64,000 nucleotides of DNA, taken from positions 124,001 to 188,000 of the forward strand of contig NZ_BMSA01000016.1 in the NCBI RefSeq assembly GCF_014648915.1. Direction: 5' to 3'. The notes under the pieces are model-generated. The model made no database searches, had not been told where the DNA came from, and saw only the letters and a list, made by a program, of their open reading frames with translations. Origin of the DNA: Streptomyces phaeofaciens (GTDB taxonomy: Bacteria; Actinomycetota; Actinomycetes; Streptomycetales; Streptomycetaceae). The translations under genes were made by a program, and so were the position numbers. The stretch's first letter is position 1. Each line of letters starts with the position of its first letter. Below are positions 24,215 through 32,984 of the stretch, piece after piece.

Positions 24215-24232
24215 TCGACGCTGTCGGGACGG

Positions 24233-25153
24233 TCAGGCCTGCTCGGCGTCCGTGGCCGGGGCCTCGGTGGCCTCGGTGGCCTCGGCGGCGGGGGCCTCGT
24301 CGGCAGCCGGGGTCTCGGCGACCGGAGCCTCGGTGGCCTCGGCGGCCGGGGCCTCGGCGGCGGGAGCCTCGTCGGCCTTCTTCTCACCCTCGAGCAGGTC
24401 GCGCTCCCACTCGGCGAGCGGCTCGCCGGCGGCCTTCTCACCCTTGGCACCGGTGGCGACACCGGAACGGGAGATGAGGCCCTCGGCGACGGCGTCGGCG
24501 ATCACGCGGGTGAGCAGGGTGACGGAGCGGATCGCGTCGTCGTTACCCGGGATCTTGTAGTCGACCTCGTCGGGGTCGCAGTTGGTGTCGAGGATGGCGA
24601 CGACCGGGATGTTCAGCTTCCGGGCCTCGCCGACCGCGATGTGCTCCTTCTTGGTGTCCACGATCCAGACGGCGCTGGGAACCTTGGACATCTCGCGGAT
24701 ACCACCGAGGGTCTTCTCCAGCTTGGCCTTCTCGCGCGAGAGCACGAGAAGCTCCTTCTTGGTGAGACCGGACGCGGCGACGTCCTCGAAGTCGATGAGC
24801 TCGAGCTCCTTCAGGCGCTGAAGGCGCTTGTAGACGGTCGAGAAGTTGGTGAGCATGCCGCCCAGCCAGCGCTGGTTGACGTAGGGCATGCCGACGCGGG
24901 TGGCCTGCTCGGCGATGGCCTCCTGCGCCTGCTTCTTCGTGCCGACGAACATGACCGTGCCGCCGTGGGCGACGGTCTCCTTGACGAACTCGAAGGCGCG
25001 GTCGATGTACGACAGCGACTGGAGCAGGTCGATGATGTAGATGCCGTTGCGCTCGGTGAAGATGAAGCGCTTCATCTTCGGGTTCCAGCGACGGGTCTGG
25101 TGACCGAAGTGGACGCCGCTTTCCAGCAGCTCCCGCATCGTGACGACGGCCAT
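24233..25153 (-). CDS. rpsB: 30S ribosomal protein S2
   Basis: A 306-residue S2 with the family start MRELLESGVHFGHQTRRWNP and IYIIDLLQSL, TMFVGTKKQA, YVNQRWLGGMLTNF and PVVAILDTNCDPDEVDYKIPGND. The C-terminal 50 residues are an acidic Ala/Glu/Pro-rich tail of near-repeats (E-A-P-A-A-E type), typical of Streptomyces S2 and absent from E. coli. ATG 25153 is preceded by AAGGAGA 6 nt upstream. The long frame upstream to 25420 is not coding. It starts the rpsB-tsf(-pyrH) unit. Confidence 0.97.
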   Translation of the reverse strand: MAVVTMRELLESGVHFGHQTRRWNPKMKRFIFTERNGIYIIDLLQSLSYIDRAFEFVKETVAHGGTVMFVGTKKQAQEAIAEQATRVGMPYVNQRWLGGMLTNFSTVYKRLQRLKELELIDFEDVAASGLTKKELLVLSREKAKLEKTLGGIREMSKVPSAVWIVDTKKEHIAVGEARKLNIPVVAILDTNCDPDEVDYKIPGNDDAIRSVTLLTRVIADAVAEGLISRSGVATGAKGEKAAGEPLAEWERDLLEGEKKADEAPAAEAPAAEATEAPVAETPAADEAPAAEATEATEAPATDAEQA

Positions 25154-25434
25154 GGCCGTTCTCCTTGAATTTCTCGGTTGTGCCGCGGATGCCGGACGGC
25201 TCCCGCGCCTGACGCCCGCGGTGCGCCGAGCCACGAAGGACCGAGGGGCGCGGATACCGGAAGACCGACCGTGGCCGGCCCCCGATACCGGGGCGTGCGA
25301 AGTCGACCCGGTGACCCGGATCGCCAGAAGAAGTGTACGGGACCCGCGAGGCACCGGGTGACGCCGCTCTCCACAAGCCGGGGGTTGTCCACAGCTCCCG
25401 GCCATGATCGTCGCGTTCACGGGACGGTTGCCCC

Positions 25435-26007
25435 ATGGACACGAAGCGATACCTCGGTGGCCTGGTGCTGTTCCTGTCGCTCACGGTGCTCGCCTCGGCG
25501 GCCCGGGCGGACCCGGCCGCGCCGGCGTCGGCCACCGGCCCCCCGGCTCCGTCCGTCCCCGGGATCGGCCGGACCTGGCCGGTGGGAACGCGCCCGGTGG
25601 TGGTGCGCGGCTGGGAACCCCCGCCGACGGCGTACGCCCGGGGCCACCGGGGCGTGGACCTGGCGGCGTTCCCCGGCGCACCGGTCCGTGCGGTGGCGGC
25701 GGGCCGGGTGTCGTACGCCGGGCGGGTGGCCGGCCGGGGGGTGATCTCCGTGGCGCTGACCGGCACGGACCTCAGGACGACCTACGAGCCGGTACGCCCG
25801 CTGGTCACGAAGGGCGACGAGGTGGCCCCGGGCCAGGTGGTCGGCACGGTGGAACCGGCGGGCGCCCACTGCGGGGTGCCGTGCGTGCACTGGGGCCTGC
25901 GCAGGGACCGGACCTATCTGGATCCCTTGACGCTGATGCCGCCGTGGCTCCTGCGCAGCGGACCCTCGCGGCTGCTGCCGGTACGGGGTGTACCGCTGCC
26001 GTCCTGA
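25435..26007 (+). CDS. Secreted M23-family (LytM-like) peptidase domain protein
   Basis: A 190-residue exported protein with a signal peptide (about residues 1-25, cleavage near ARA-DP) and a single LytM/M23 domain. The first zinc motif HxxxD is intact (GHRGVDLAAFPGAPV). The second motif, normally HxH, reads CVHWGL: the first His is Cys, as in some actinobacterial relatives. It may still bind zinc, or be a regulator of cell-wall hydrolysis without activity. It is divergent from rpsB across 281 nt and converges on a TetR-type gene 8 nt away. Confidence 0.88.
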   Translation: MDTKRYLGGLVLFLSLTVLASAARADPAAPASATGPPAPSVPGIGRTWPVGTRPVVVRGWEPPPTAYARGHRGVDLAAFPGAPVRAVAAGRVSYAGRVAGRGVISVALTGTDLRTTYEPVRPLVTKGDEVAPGQVVGTVEPAGAHCGVPCVHWGLRRDRTYLDPLTLMPPWLLRSGPSRLLPVRGVPLPS

Positions 26008-26015
26008 GGGCCTCC

Positions 26016-26615
26016 TCAGCGGGCCTGGCCCAGGACCCCTCGCAGCACCATGGAGACCGCCGCGTCGGTGATCGCGTCCGGCTCCTCCGCCGCTCCGAGC
26101 TCGATCCTGCGCACGGCCGCGTCGACGACCCCCTGCACCAGCATCGCGGCCATCCGGGGCTCCGCGTGCCCCAGCTCGCCCAGGGCCTCGACGATCATCG
26201 CGACGAGCCCGCCGTGCGCCGCGCGGATCTTCTCCCGCGCCCCCGCGTCCAGTTCGCTCGCGGAGATCGCCACGACGGCACGGTGGCGCCGGTCCCCCAC
26301 CAGCGCCAGCTGCCGCCGTACGTACGTCTCGACCTTGGCCTCGGCCCCGTCGGACGCGGCCATCGCGGACTCGACCTCCGCCGCCCAGACGGGGAAGTCG
26401 ACCTCGCACAGCTCCTCGACCACGGCCGCCCGTGACCGGAAGTACTCGTAGACGGAGGAACGCGCGAGCCCCGTCCGCTCGGCGAGCGCGGGGAAGGTCA
26501 GCGCCTCCGTCCCGCCCTCGGACAGCAGGGAGCGTGCGGCGTCCAGCAGGGCGGCACGCTGCATCGTCCGGTGCTCGGCCACGGAGGCCGCTCGAATCCT
26601 TGGCACGTCGACCAC
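26016..26615 (-). CDS. TetR-family transcriptional regulator
   Basis: A 199-residue TetR-type repressor with an N-terminal helix-turn-helix (LLDAARSLLSEGGTEALTFP, AERTGLARSSVYEYFRSRAA, about residues 22-65) and an all-helical ligand domain. Two GTG starts are possible, 26615 and 26606; I use the first. It ends 8 nt from the convergent peptidase gene and starts 87 nt from the whiG stop on the same strand. Its ligand and targets are not evident. Confidence 0.9.
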   Translation of the reverse strand: MVDVPRIRAASVAEHRTMQRAALLDAARSLLSEGGTEALTFPALAERTGLARSSVYEYFRSRAAVVEELCEVDFPVWAAEVESAMAASDGAEAKVETYVRRQLALVGDRRHRAVVAISASELDAGAREKIRAAHGGLVAMIVEALGELGHAEPRMAAMLVQGVVDAAVRRIELGAAEEPDAITDAAVSMVLRGVLGQAR

Positions 26616-26702
26616 TTTACGGACGGTCGTTCCCCAGCGGGAGGGACTCGCGTCGACGCGCCCCGCTCGCGGCCGGCGCCGGCCCGGGGCAGGTGCCCGG
26701 AG

Positions 26703-27545
26703 TCAGCGCCCGAAGCCGGCCAGTTTCGCGCGCAGCTGGAGCACGGACTTGGTGTGGATCTGGCTGACCCGGCTCTCGGTGACGCCCAGCACGTTCCCGA
26801 TCTCGGCGAGTGTCAGCCCCTCGTAGTAGTACAGCGTGACGACGGTCTTCTCCCGGTCGGGCAGCGTGTTGATCGCCCGCGCCAGGAACCGCCGCAGCTC
26901 CCGGTCCTCGGCGACCTCCACGGGGTTGTCGGCGGCGGTGTCCTCCAGCGTGTCCATCAGGCTCAGCCGGTCCCCGCCCTCCCCGCCGACGTGCAGCAGC
27001 TCCTCCAGGGCCACCACGTTGGCCAGCGACAACTGGCTGAACACGGCGTGGAGATCGTCGACGGCGATGCCCATCTCGGCGGCCACCTCGCACTCCGACG
27101 GCGTCCGCCGCAGCCGCGCCTCCAGCGTCGCGTACGCCCGCTCCACATTGCGCGCCTTCTGACGCACGGACCGCGGGATCCAGTCCAGCGCGCGCAGCTC
27201 GTCGATCATCGCGCCCCGGATCCGGGTGATCGCGTACGTCTCGAACTTGATCTCCCGGTCGATGTCGAACTTCTCGATCGCGTCGATCAGCCCGAAGACC
27301 CCGGAGGAGACGAAGTCGGCCTGCTCCACATTGGGCGGCAGCCCGACGCTGACGCGCCCCGCCACGTACTTCACCAGCGGCGAGTAGTGCAGGATCAGCT
27401 GCTCCCGCAGCCGCTCGTCACCCGTCGTCTTGTACGACCGCCACAGCTCGTCGAGCGTCGAGGGAGCGGGCGGGCGCACGCCGCCACCGTCGCGGGCGGC
27501 TGGGGGGACCGCCGCCCGGTCGGACCCGGAGGTGTGCTGGGGCAT
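26703..27545 (-). CDS. whiG: RNA polymerase sigma factor WhiG (sporulation, FliA-like)
   Basis: A 280-residue sigma factor of the FliA/WhiG class that commits aerial hyphae to sporulation in Streptomyces. Region 2 (LVKYVAGRVSVGLPPNVEQA, FGLIDAIEKFDIDREIKFET, YAITRIRGAMIDELRALDWI, PRSVRQKAR), region 3 and region 4 (LPDREKTVVTLYYYEGLTLA, EIGNVLGVTESRVSQIHTKS) are all intact. ATG 27545 matches the usual length and an AAGG lies upstream; the frame open to 27824 is rejected. It is followed by a TetR gene and preceded by the dprA block on the same strand. WhiG activity is known to be held by the anti-sigma factor RsiG with c-di-GMP, encoded elsewhere. Confidence 0.96.
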   Translation of the reverse strand: MPQHTSGSDRAAVPPAARDGGGVRPPAPSTLDELWRSYKTTGDERLREQLILHYSPLVKYVAGRVSVGLPPNVEQADFVSSGVFGLIDAIEKFDIDREIKFETYAITRIRGAMIDELRALDWIPRSVRQKARNVERAYATLEARLRRTPSECEVAAEMGIAVDDLHAVFSQLSLANVVALEELLHVGGEGGDRLSLMDTLEDTAADNPVEVAEDRELRRFLARAINTLPDREKTVVTLYYYEGLTLAEIGNVLGVTESRVSQIHTKSVLQLRAKLAGFGR

Positions 27546-27830
27546 ACGTCGCCTTGTGCCGTTCTGCCGTGAAGTACGTGGAGTCGGGGGTGCCTGGGTG
27601 CTCTGCTTGCCTGAAGTCGGGCTGCTGCCGGTCTGTACCGGAATCCTCGTGAGCGTAGCGTGACTGGAGTGTCGCGGTGTGCGAAGGGCATGACCGGACC
27701 TGTGCGCAGATACGTTCCGCTGGACGCTCCACCGGGGCACGGCCGTCGCTCCGCGTGATCCCGGGGGAGCGTCAACTCGGGGGAATTCCCCAGGGCTTAG
27801 GCGTTCCCCCGGACGGCCGAACACCGTCGG

Positions 27831-29048
27831 TCAACGGGGGTGCCCGCCCACTCGAACGGAGACCATCGCCTGGCGTGTCAACTTCCAGCCGTCGCCGAGT
27901 CGTTCGACGTAACCGAGTGCTCCGAGTTCGTACAGCCTCGCGAGCGCGTCGTCCGCGGTGGTCCCCGCCTCGCGGGCCACCTCGTCGGCCGGCGCGGACC
28001 GGCGCCCGGGGAGCGCGGCGAGAACACGCCGGGCGCCCGGCTCCAGCAGGTCGCGCGGGAACACCGGCCCGCGCCGGTCCGGGGCCAGCTCCCCCATGTC
28101 CCCGACGAGCTCGACGACCTCCGCGGCGTCGGTGACCAGCACGACCCCCTCCCCGCGCAGCAGTTCGTGCACCCCGGCGGAGAGCCCGCTGGTGGCGGGC
28201 CCCGGTACGCCCATGGCGTGCCGGCCCAGCCGCTGCGCCGCCCGCGCGGTGACCAGCGAGCCGCTGCGGTACGCGGCCTCGACGACGACCGTGCCCCGGG
28301 TGAGCGCGGCGATCACCCGGTTGCGCAGGACGAATCTGCTCGGCGTCGGATGGTCGCCGGGCGGCAACTCCCCCACCACCAGGCCCTGTTCAGCGATTCT
28401 GTTGATCAACTCCGTGTGGCCGCGCGGATAGGGCCGGTCGACCCCGCAGGCGAGGACGGCGACGGTGGCGCCGCCGGCCCCGAGCGCCCCGCGATGGGCG
28501 GCGCCGTCGATCCCGTAGGCCCCGCCGGAGACGACCACCCAGCCCCGCTCGGCGAGGCCCGCCGCGAGGGTGGCGGCCATGTGGGCGCCGTACTCGGTGC
28601 AGGCGCGGGCGCCGACGACGGCGACGGACCGCAGCGCCCACATCCGCAGATCGGGGCGCCCCCGCAGCCACAGCCCGAGCGGCCGGGCGTCCCCCAGGTC
28701 GTCCAGCGTGCCGGGCCATTCGGCGTCGCCCGGGCACACGAACCGCACCCCGGCCTCCGCCGCGACCGCGAGGTCCCGCTCGGGATCGGCCCGCGCGGCC
28801 CGCGCGGTCAGCCCGCCCCACCGGCGCGGGGACACCCCGGGCAGCATGTCCTCGCGGCTCCGCAGCCACCGCGCCACCTCGACCGCCCCCCGCTCCCGCA
28901 CCCACCGTCCGCCGGCCTCGTCCCCCGGCTCGACGACCCGGGAGAGGAGGGCCCGGGCGAGCCGGTCGGCACCCGGCTCTCCAAGCCCGCCCTGCCCGCC
29001 CGGCCCGCCTTGCCCGCCCGGCCCGCCTTGCTCGCCCGGCCCGCTCAT
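27831..29048 (-). CDS. dprA: DNA-processing protein DprA
   Basis: A 405-residue member of the DprA/Smf family, which in competent bacteria binds incoming single-stranded DNA and loads RecA. The Rossmann-like core is seen in SVAVVGARACTEYGAHMAAT, VVSGGAYGIDGAAHRGALG, ACGVDRPYPRGH, FVLRNRVIAALTRGTVVVEA and SGSLVTARAAQRLGR; a C-terminal winged-helix (ADEVAREAGTTADDALARLY) follows. The first 24 residues are a Gly/Gln/Pro repeat from an 18-bp DNA repeat. The ATG overlaps the comM-like stop as ATGA. The role in Streptomyces is not established. Confidence 0.94.
   Translation of the reverse strand: MSGPGEQGGPGGQGGPGGQGGLGEPGADRLARALLSRVVEPGDEAGGRWVRERGAVEVARWLRSREDMLPGVSPRRWGGLTARAARADPERDLAVAAEAGVRFVCPGDAEWPGTLDDLGDARPLGLWLRGRPDLRMWALRSVAVVGARACTEYGAHMAATLAAGLAERGWVVVSGGAYGIDGAAHRGALGAGGATVAVLACGVDRPYPRGHTELINRIAEQGLVVGELPPGDHPTPSRFVLRNRVIAALTRGTVVVEAAYRSGSLVTARAAQRLGRHAMGVPGPATSGLSAGVHELLRGEGVVLVTDAAEVVELVGDMGELAPDRRGPVFPRDLLEPGARRVLAALPGRRSAPADEVAREAGTTADDALARLYELGALGYVERLGDGWKLTRQAMVSVRVGGHPR
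28990..29043 (-). repeat. 18-bp tandem repeat, three copies, at the dprA 5' end
   Basis: Three near-identical 18-bp units (28990-29007, 29008-29025, 29026-29043) encode the N-terminal Gly-Gln-Gly-Gly-Pro-type repeat of DprA, beginning 3 nt after the start codon. Confidence 0.85.
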
Positions 29049-30670
29049 GCGAGGGCCCCGAGGGCCATCGGGACGCCGCGCGGCACTCCCGTGCGCAGTT
29101 GCAGGGCCAGGGCGACATCCATGACACCCGGCCGGTCGTGACCGACGAGATCGGCGACGGTCCAGGCGACGCGCAGCACGCGGTCGAGTCCCCGCGCGGT
29201 CAGCACCCCCCGTTCCAGACTGCGCTCGGCCTCGTCCATGGCGCCGGCCGCCGCGTGCCAGCGGTTGCGCAGTTCCCGTCCCGGCACCTCGCTGTTGGTG
29301 CGCCACGGGGTTCCCGCCAGCCTGGCGGCCGCGCGTTCCCGGGCGGCCCGGACCCGGTCGGCGACGGTCGCCGTGGAGTCGCCTCCCGGGCCGCGGTGGG
29401 CGAGTTCCGCGCGGCCGACCGCGTCCACCTCGACCCGCAGATCGACCCGGTCGAGCAGCGGTCCGGAGAGCCGGGCCTGATAGCGGCGGATCGCCGACGG
29501 CGGGCACTCGCACTGGCTGTCCCGCAGCGAGAAGCGGCCGCAGGGGCAGGGGTTGGCCGCCAGCACCATCAGGAACCGCGCCGGGAACCGCACGACGCCC
29601 GCGCTGCGCGCGATCACCACATGCCCCGCCTCCAGCGGCTGCCGCAGCGCGTCGAGGGTCTGGCCGCTGAACTCGGGCGCCTCGTCCAGGAACAGCACGC
29701 CGCGATGCGCCAGCGAGACGGCACCGGGCCGCGCGATCCCCGGGCCGCCCCCGACCAGCGACTGCATGGTCGCCGAGTGGTGCGGGGCGCAGTAGGGGGC
29801 GATGTCGATCAGCGGCTTGCCCGGGGGCAGCAGCCCGGCCACCGAGTGCACCGCCGTGACCTCCAGCGAGTCCACCCTGGTCAGCCGGGGCAGGACGGCC
29901 GGCAGCCGCTCCGCGAGCATGGTCTTGCCCGCGCCCGGCGGACCTTCGAGGAAGAGGTGATGTCCGCCGGCCGCCGCCACTTCCACAGCGGTGCGCGCCG
30001 AGCGCTGCCCGACCACGTCCGCGAGGTCGTGCCCCTGGTCGTGCTGGGCGGCGCCGATGCTGTGCATCGCGTCGGCGGCGCCGGTGCCGGGCATCCTCAG
30101 GCCGGCCAGGAGCGGGTCCGGGCGGCCCAGGTCGTCCGGTTCCTCCTCGGGCACGGGTTCGTCCGCGAGGACCGCGATCAGCTGCCGGAGACTGCGCACC
30201 CCGAGGACGGAGACACCCGGGACCAGCGAGGCCTCGGCGGCGGAGCACTCGGGCACGACCACCTGGTCGTAGCCCGCGTCCGCTGCGGCGATCACCGCGG
30301 GCAGGATTCCGCGGACCGGCCGCACCCGTCCGTCCAGGCCCAGCTCGCCGATCATCACGAGGTCGGCGAGCACCCGCGGGTCGATCCGTTCCGCCGCGCC
30401 CAGCACCGCACAGGCGATGGCGAGATCGAAACCGCTGCCGGCCTTGGGCACCGACGCCGGGCTGAGTCCGACGGTGAGCTTCTTCTGCGGCCACTCGCCA
30501 CCGGAGTTCACCACGGCCGCCCGCACCCGGTCCCGGCTCTCGGTCAGGGACTTGTCCGGCAGCCCCACCAGCGTGAAGGCCGCCACTCCCGGCTCCAGGT
30601 CGGCCTGGACCTCGACCACGACCCCCTCGACGCCGACCAGCGCCACCGAGCACGTCCGTGCGAAGCCCAT
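29045..30670 (-). CDS. comM: YifB/ComM-family Mg-chelatase-like AAA+ ATPase
   Basis: A 541-residue YifB-type protein. In naturally competent species ComM is a helicase that aids branch migration during recombination. The N-terminal Lon-protease-like ChlI domain (SVALVGVEGVVVEVQADLEP, GLPDKSLTESRDRVRAAV) is followed by the AAA+ core with Walker A LEGPPGAGKTMLAERLP and Walker B HRGVLFLDEAPEF, a cysteine cluster (NPCPCGRFSLRDSQCECPP), and the C-terminal Mg-chelatase helical domain. It overlaps dprA by 4 nt and lies 1 nt from yraN, forming a tight three-gene block. Magnesium chelatase activity itself is unlikely. Confidence 0.95.
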   Translation of the reverse strand: MGFARTCSVALVGVEGVVVEVQADLEPGVAAFTLVGLPDKSLTESRDRVRAAVVNSGGEWPQKKLTVGLSPASVPKAGSGFDLAIACAVLGAAERIDPRVLADLVMIGELGLDGRVRPVRGILPAVIAAADAGYDQVVVPECSAAEASLVPGVSVLGVRSLRQLIAVLADEPVPEEEPDDLGRPDPLLAGLRMPGTGAADAMHSIGAAQHDQGHDLADVVGQRSARTAVEVAAAGGHHLFLEGPPGAGKTMLAERLPAVLPRLTRVDSLEVTAVHSVAGLLPPGKPLIDIAPYCAPHHSATMQSLVGGGPGIARPGAVSLAHRGVLFLDEAPEFSGQTLDALRQPLEAGHVVIARSAGVVRFPARFLMVLAANPCPCGRFSLRDSQCECPPSAIRRYQARLSGPLLDRVDLRVEVDAVGRAELAHRGPGGDSTATVADRVRAARERAAARLAGTPWRTNSEVPGRELRNRWHAAAGAMDEAERSLERGVLTARGLDRVLRVAWTVADLVGHDRPGVMDVALALQLRTGVPRGVPMALGALA

Positions 30671-30671
30671 C

Positions 30672-31043
30672 TCAGGCCACCCCCCGCGCGTGCTCCACGA
30701 CGGCCGCTCCGCGGCGGGGCAGGACGACCCCGATCAGGTCGATGCGGACGCCGCCCGGCGGGGCTCCGCCGTGCGTCTGGATCCATCGCTCGGCGAGGCC
30801 GCGCAGGCGCTCCGCCTTCCGGGGCGTCAGCGCCGCCATCGGGTGCTGGAAGCCACCGCCCCGGCGGGTCTTGACCTCGCAGACGACCAGGACGTCCCCG
30901 TCCCGCGCGACGATGTCGATCTCACCGGTCCTGCCACAGCGCCAGTTGCGCTCCAGGACCGTCATCCCGGCGTCGGCCAGCCGTCGGGCGGCCAGTCCCT
31001 CGCCGTACCTGCCGAGTGCACCACGTGCCAGATCCGCGTTCAT
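30672..31043 (-). CDS. YraN-family (UPF0102) endonuclease-like protein
   Basis: A 123-residue protein of the YraN/UPF0102 family, with a predicted PD-(D/E)XK nuclease-like fold: GRYGEGLAARRLADAGMTVL, ERNWRCGRTGEIDIVARDGD, VVCEVKTRRG. The acidic D/E and the EVK triad residues are present. ATG 31043 is chosen because GGAGG lies 10 nt upstream. It is the first gene of the yraN-comM-dprA block. The molecular role is not established. Confidence 0.92.
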   Translation of the reverse strand: MNADLARGALGRYGEGLAARRLADAGMTVLERNWRCGRTGEIDIVARDGDVLVVCEVKTRRGGGFQHPMAALTPRKAERLRGLAERWIQTHGGAPPGGVRIDLIGVVLPRRGAAVVEHARGVA

Positions 31044-31138
31044 GTCGGCACCACCTCCGGCACCCACGCTCACGCATCCGCCACCACCGGAAGGATCTTG
31101 GTGGACAAGTCACAGGCTGTGGACAACTCCGTCACCCA

Positions 31139-31200
31139 CACCGGCCCCACGGCAGCTCCCACCGGCCCCACGGCAGCCCGCACCGGCCCACCGCAGCCCC
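31139..31200. repeat. Short GC tandem repeat between DUF2469 gene and yraN
   Basis: Three adjacent units of 21, 21 and 20 bp (31139-31159, 31160-31180, 31181-31200) each begin CACCGGCCC and end in a GCAGC block. A partial fourth copy follows. They lie in the 179-nt gap between two minus-strand genes and are not in frame with either. Confidence 0.8.
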
Positions 31201-31222
31201 ACCGCAGCGGGACCCGGCCGAC

Positions 31223-31531
31223 TCAGCTGCCCGGCAGCTCCAGATCGCTCTTGTTCAGCTCCTCGATGTTCACGTCCTTGAACGTGAGCACTCGCACCTG
31301 CTTCACGAACCGGGCCGGCCGGTACATGTCCCAGACCCAGGCGTCCGCCATCGACACCTCGAAGAACACCTCGCCCTGGACCGAGTGCACCTGCATCTCG
31401 TAGTCGTTGGTCAGGTAGAACCGTCGCTCGGTCTCGATCACGTATTTGAACAGACCGACGACATCGCGGTACTCCCGGTAGAGCTTCAGCTCCATCTCGG
31501 TCTCGTACTTCTCGAGGTCCTCGGCGCTCAT
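31223..31531 (-). CDS. DUF2469 actinobacterial conserved protein
   Basis: A 102-residue soluble protein, acidic at the N-terminus and conserved across Actinobacteria as DUF2469: MSAEDLEKYETEMELKLYRE, YRDVVGLFKYVIETERRFYL, VFFEVSMADAWVWDMYRP, FVKQVRVLTFKDVNIEEL. The family is usually found near rplS, lepB and yraN, as here. I know of no experimentally assigned function. Confidence 0.93.
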   Translation of the reverse strand: MSAEDLEKYETEMELKLYREYRDVVGLFKYVIETERRFYLTNDYEMQVHSVQGEVFFEVSMADAWVWDMYRPARFVKQVRVLTFKDVNIEELNKSDLELPGS

Positions 31532-31587
31532 GGCATGTTCCCCTTCAGCCGTGCGATCCCCCCATTGTGCGCCAGTCCCGTGGGCCC

Positions 31588-32112
31588 CTAGACGATTTCC
31601 GTGTCAAGGGTTACGGGCCGGGCCGGGGGACCGTCGTCGAGCAGCCTTCCCAGCAGCTCGGCGAGTCTGGTCGGATACACCGTCTCATGCGACCGGGTCA
31701 GTTCCTGACACGTCCACCAGCGCGCTCCGGCGACGCTGCGCCGCTCCAGCTCCGTGAGGGCCGTGGCCCGCGTAGCCGTCACGGTCGTACGTGCCAGGTA
31801 GTACCACTCGTCCTGGTCCCAGCGGCGGCCGGCGAAGGGGAAGGAGCATCTCCGCCGCCACAGCACCGGGCCCAGGTCGACGTCGGTGATGCCGGTCTCC
31901 TCGGCGAGTTCCCGCAGGGCCGCCTGCTCACGTGTCTCGTCGCCCTCGACTCCGCCGCCGGGTGTGAACCACCAGTCGTCGGCCCGGTCGTCCGGCTCAT
32001 GGCCGTGGAGCAGCAGGATGCGGTCCTCGGGGTCGAGCAGCACCACCCGGGCGACCTTGCGCAGTCCGCCCTCGTAGGTGTCGGGACCCGCGTCCGTGGC
32101 CTCAGCGGGCAC
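31588..32112 (-). CDS. Nudix hydrolase
   Basis: A 174-residue Nudix protein; the Nudix box GGGVEGDETREQAALRELAE followed by ETGI matches Gx5Ex7REUxEExGU fully, so a metal-dependent pyrophosphohydrolase is expected. Substrate is not readable; a role in dNTP or coenzyme cleanup is possible. GTG 32112 overlaps the last signal-peptidase gene by 11 nt, which points to co-transcription with the lep cluster. It is followed by the DUF2469 gene. Confidence 0.93.
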   Translation of the reverse strand: MPAEATDAGPDTYEGGLRKVARVVLLDPEDRILLLHGHEPDDRADDWWFTPGGGVEGDETREQAALRELAEETGITDVDLGPVLWRRRCSFPFAGRRWDQDEWYYLARTTVTATRATALTELERRSVAGARWWTCQELTRSHETVYPTRLAELLGRLLDDGPPARPVTLDTEIV

Positions 32113-32884
32113 CGGCGGGCTCCGGCCGGGTGCGGGCGCCGCGGCGGGCCGCCCGCTGGGCGATCGGTCCGTAAGCGCCTCCGCCCAGGACCAGCACCGC
32201 GCCGCCGACGACCATCCACAGGATCGTCCGCAGCGGACCGGGCTGGGAGAGTGCCCCGAGTTCCTCGAACCCGGTGGGACGCCCGAGCATGCCGTCCCAC
32301 GGCCAGACGACGGCGTCCACCCGCGCCGTGACCGCGCTGCGCGCCACCGTGCCGCCGGCCGCGTCGGTGAGGTGGGCGGTGGAGTCCAGCGAGCCCTGGC
32401 GTTCGTCGCCGAGCAGGAACAGCCGGCCCTCGGGGACCGTCACGGTCGGGAAGCCCTTGATCTCGGCGAGGCTGCCCGCGGGCAGATACGGTTCGTCGAT
32501 CTCCTTGCCGTTGACGGTCAGCTTGCCCTCGGTGCAGCAGGCGACGGTGTCGCCGCCGACCGCGACCACCCGCTTGACCACGGCGGAGCCGCTGACCCAG
32601 GTCTCGTCCTTGAACACGACGACGTCACCGCGGCGCACCTCGTCGCCGTCCACCCGCTGGGCGAGCACCCGGGAACCGGCGCCGATCGTCGGCGCCATGG
32701 AACTGGTGGGGACGGTGTACGGCCGGTAGACCAGGGCCGCCCAGACGAATCCGCCCAGGAACAGCACGAGGCCCAGCGCGACGGCCAGTCCGGACAGACG
32801 CTGTCCGGTCCGGCTGCCCACCGGGCCACTGCTGGTGCCACCGCCGCTGTGCGGGGCCGTACGCGTCGTGCTCTCGCCACCCAT
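32102..32884 (-). CDS. sipZ: Type I signal peptidase (fourth of cluster, SipZ-like)
   Basis: A 260-residue membrane signal peptidase. One membrane helix (about residues 32-52) precedes the catalytic-Ser motif YTVPTSSMAPTIGAG; box C/D carries the Lys (VVKRVVAVGGDTVACC) and box E is FLLGDERQGSLDSTAHL, with Asn/Ser substitutions relative to the usual GDNR. A second C-terminal helix is present (ILWMVVGGAVLVLGGGAYG). The symbol follows the S. lividans order sipW-X-Y-Z. Relative to its siblings it lacks the long N-terminal disordered region. Confidence 0.92.
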   Translation of the reverse strand: MGGESTTRTAPHSGGGTSSGPVGSRTGQRLSGLAVALGLVLFLGGFVWAALVYRPYTVPTSSMAPTIGAGSRVLAQRVDGDEVRRGDVVVFKDETWVSGSAVVKRVVAVGGDTVACCTEGKLTVNGKEIDEPYLPAGSLAEIKGFPTVTVPEGRLFLLGDERQGSLDSTAHLTDAAGGTVARSAVTARVDAVVWPWDGMLGRPTGFEELGALSQPGPLRTILWMVVGGAVLVLGGGAYGPIAQRAARRGARTRPEPAGAR

Positions 32885-32984
32885 GGGTCCGCACCCTACC
32901 CGGCGGTACCGAACGGGGTCAGCCCTTCCTCCCCGGCCAGGGCCACAAGCTTGGGAAAGGGTTTACGGACCCGGGGCGGCGAGG

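Noticed and set aside
26703..27824. N-terminally extended WhiG
   Set aside because: WhiG orthologues begin near MPQHTSG; the extension is Ser/Arg/Thr-rich and lacks a ribosome site.
27831..30653. Very long minus frame running through comM into dprA (about 940 codons)
   Set aside because: Only the last 405 codons match DprA; the upstream part is out of frame with the real comM-like gene and is Arg/Gly shadow sequence.
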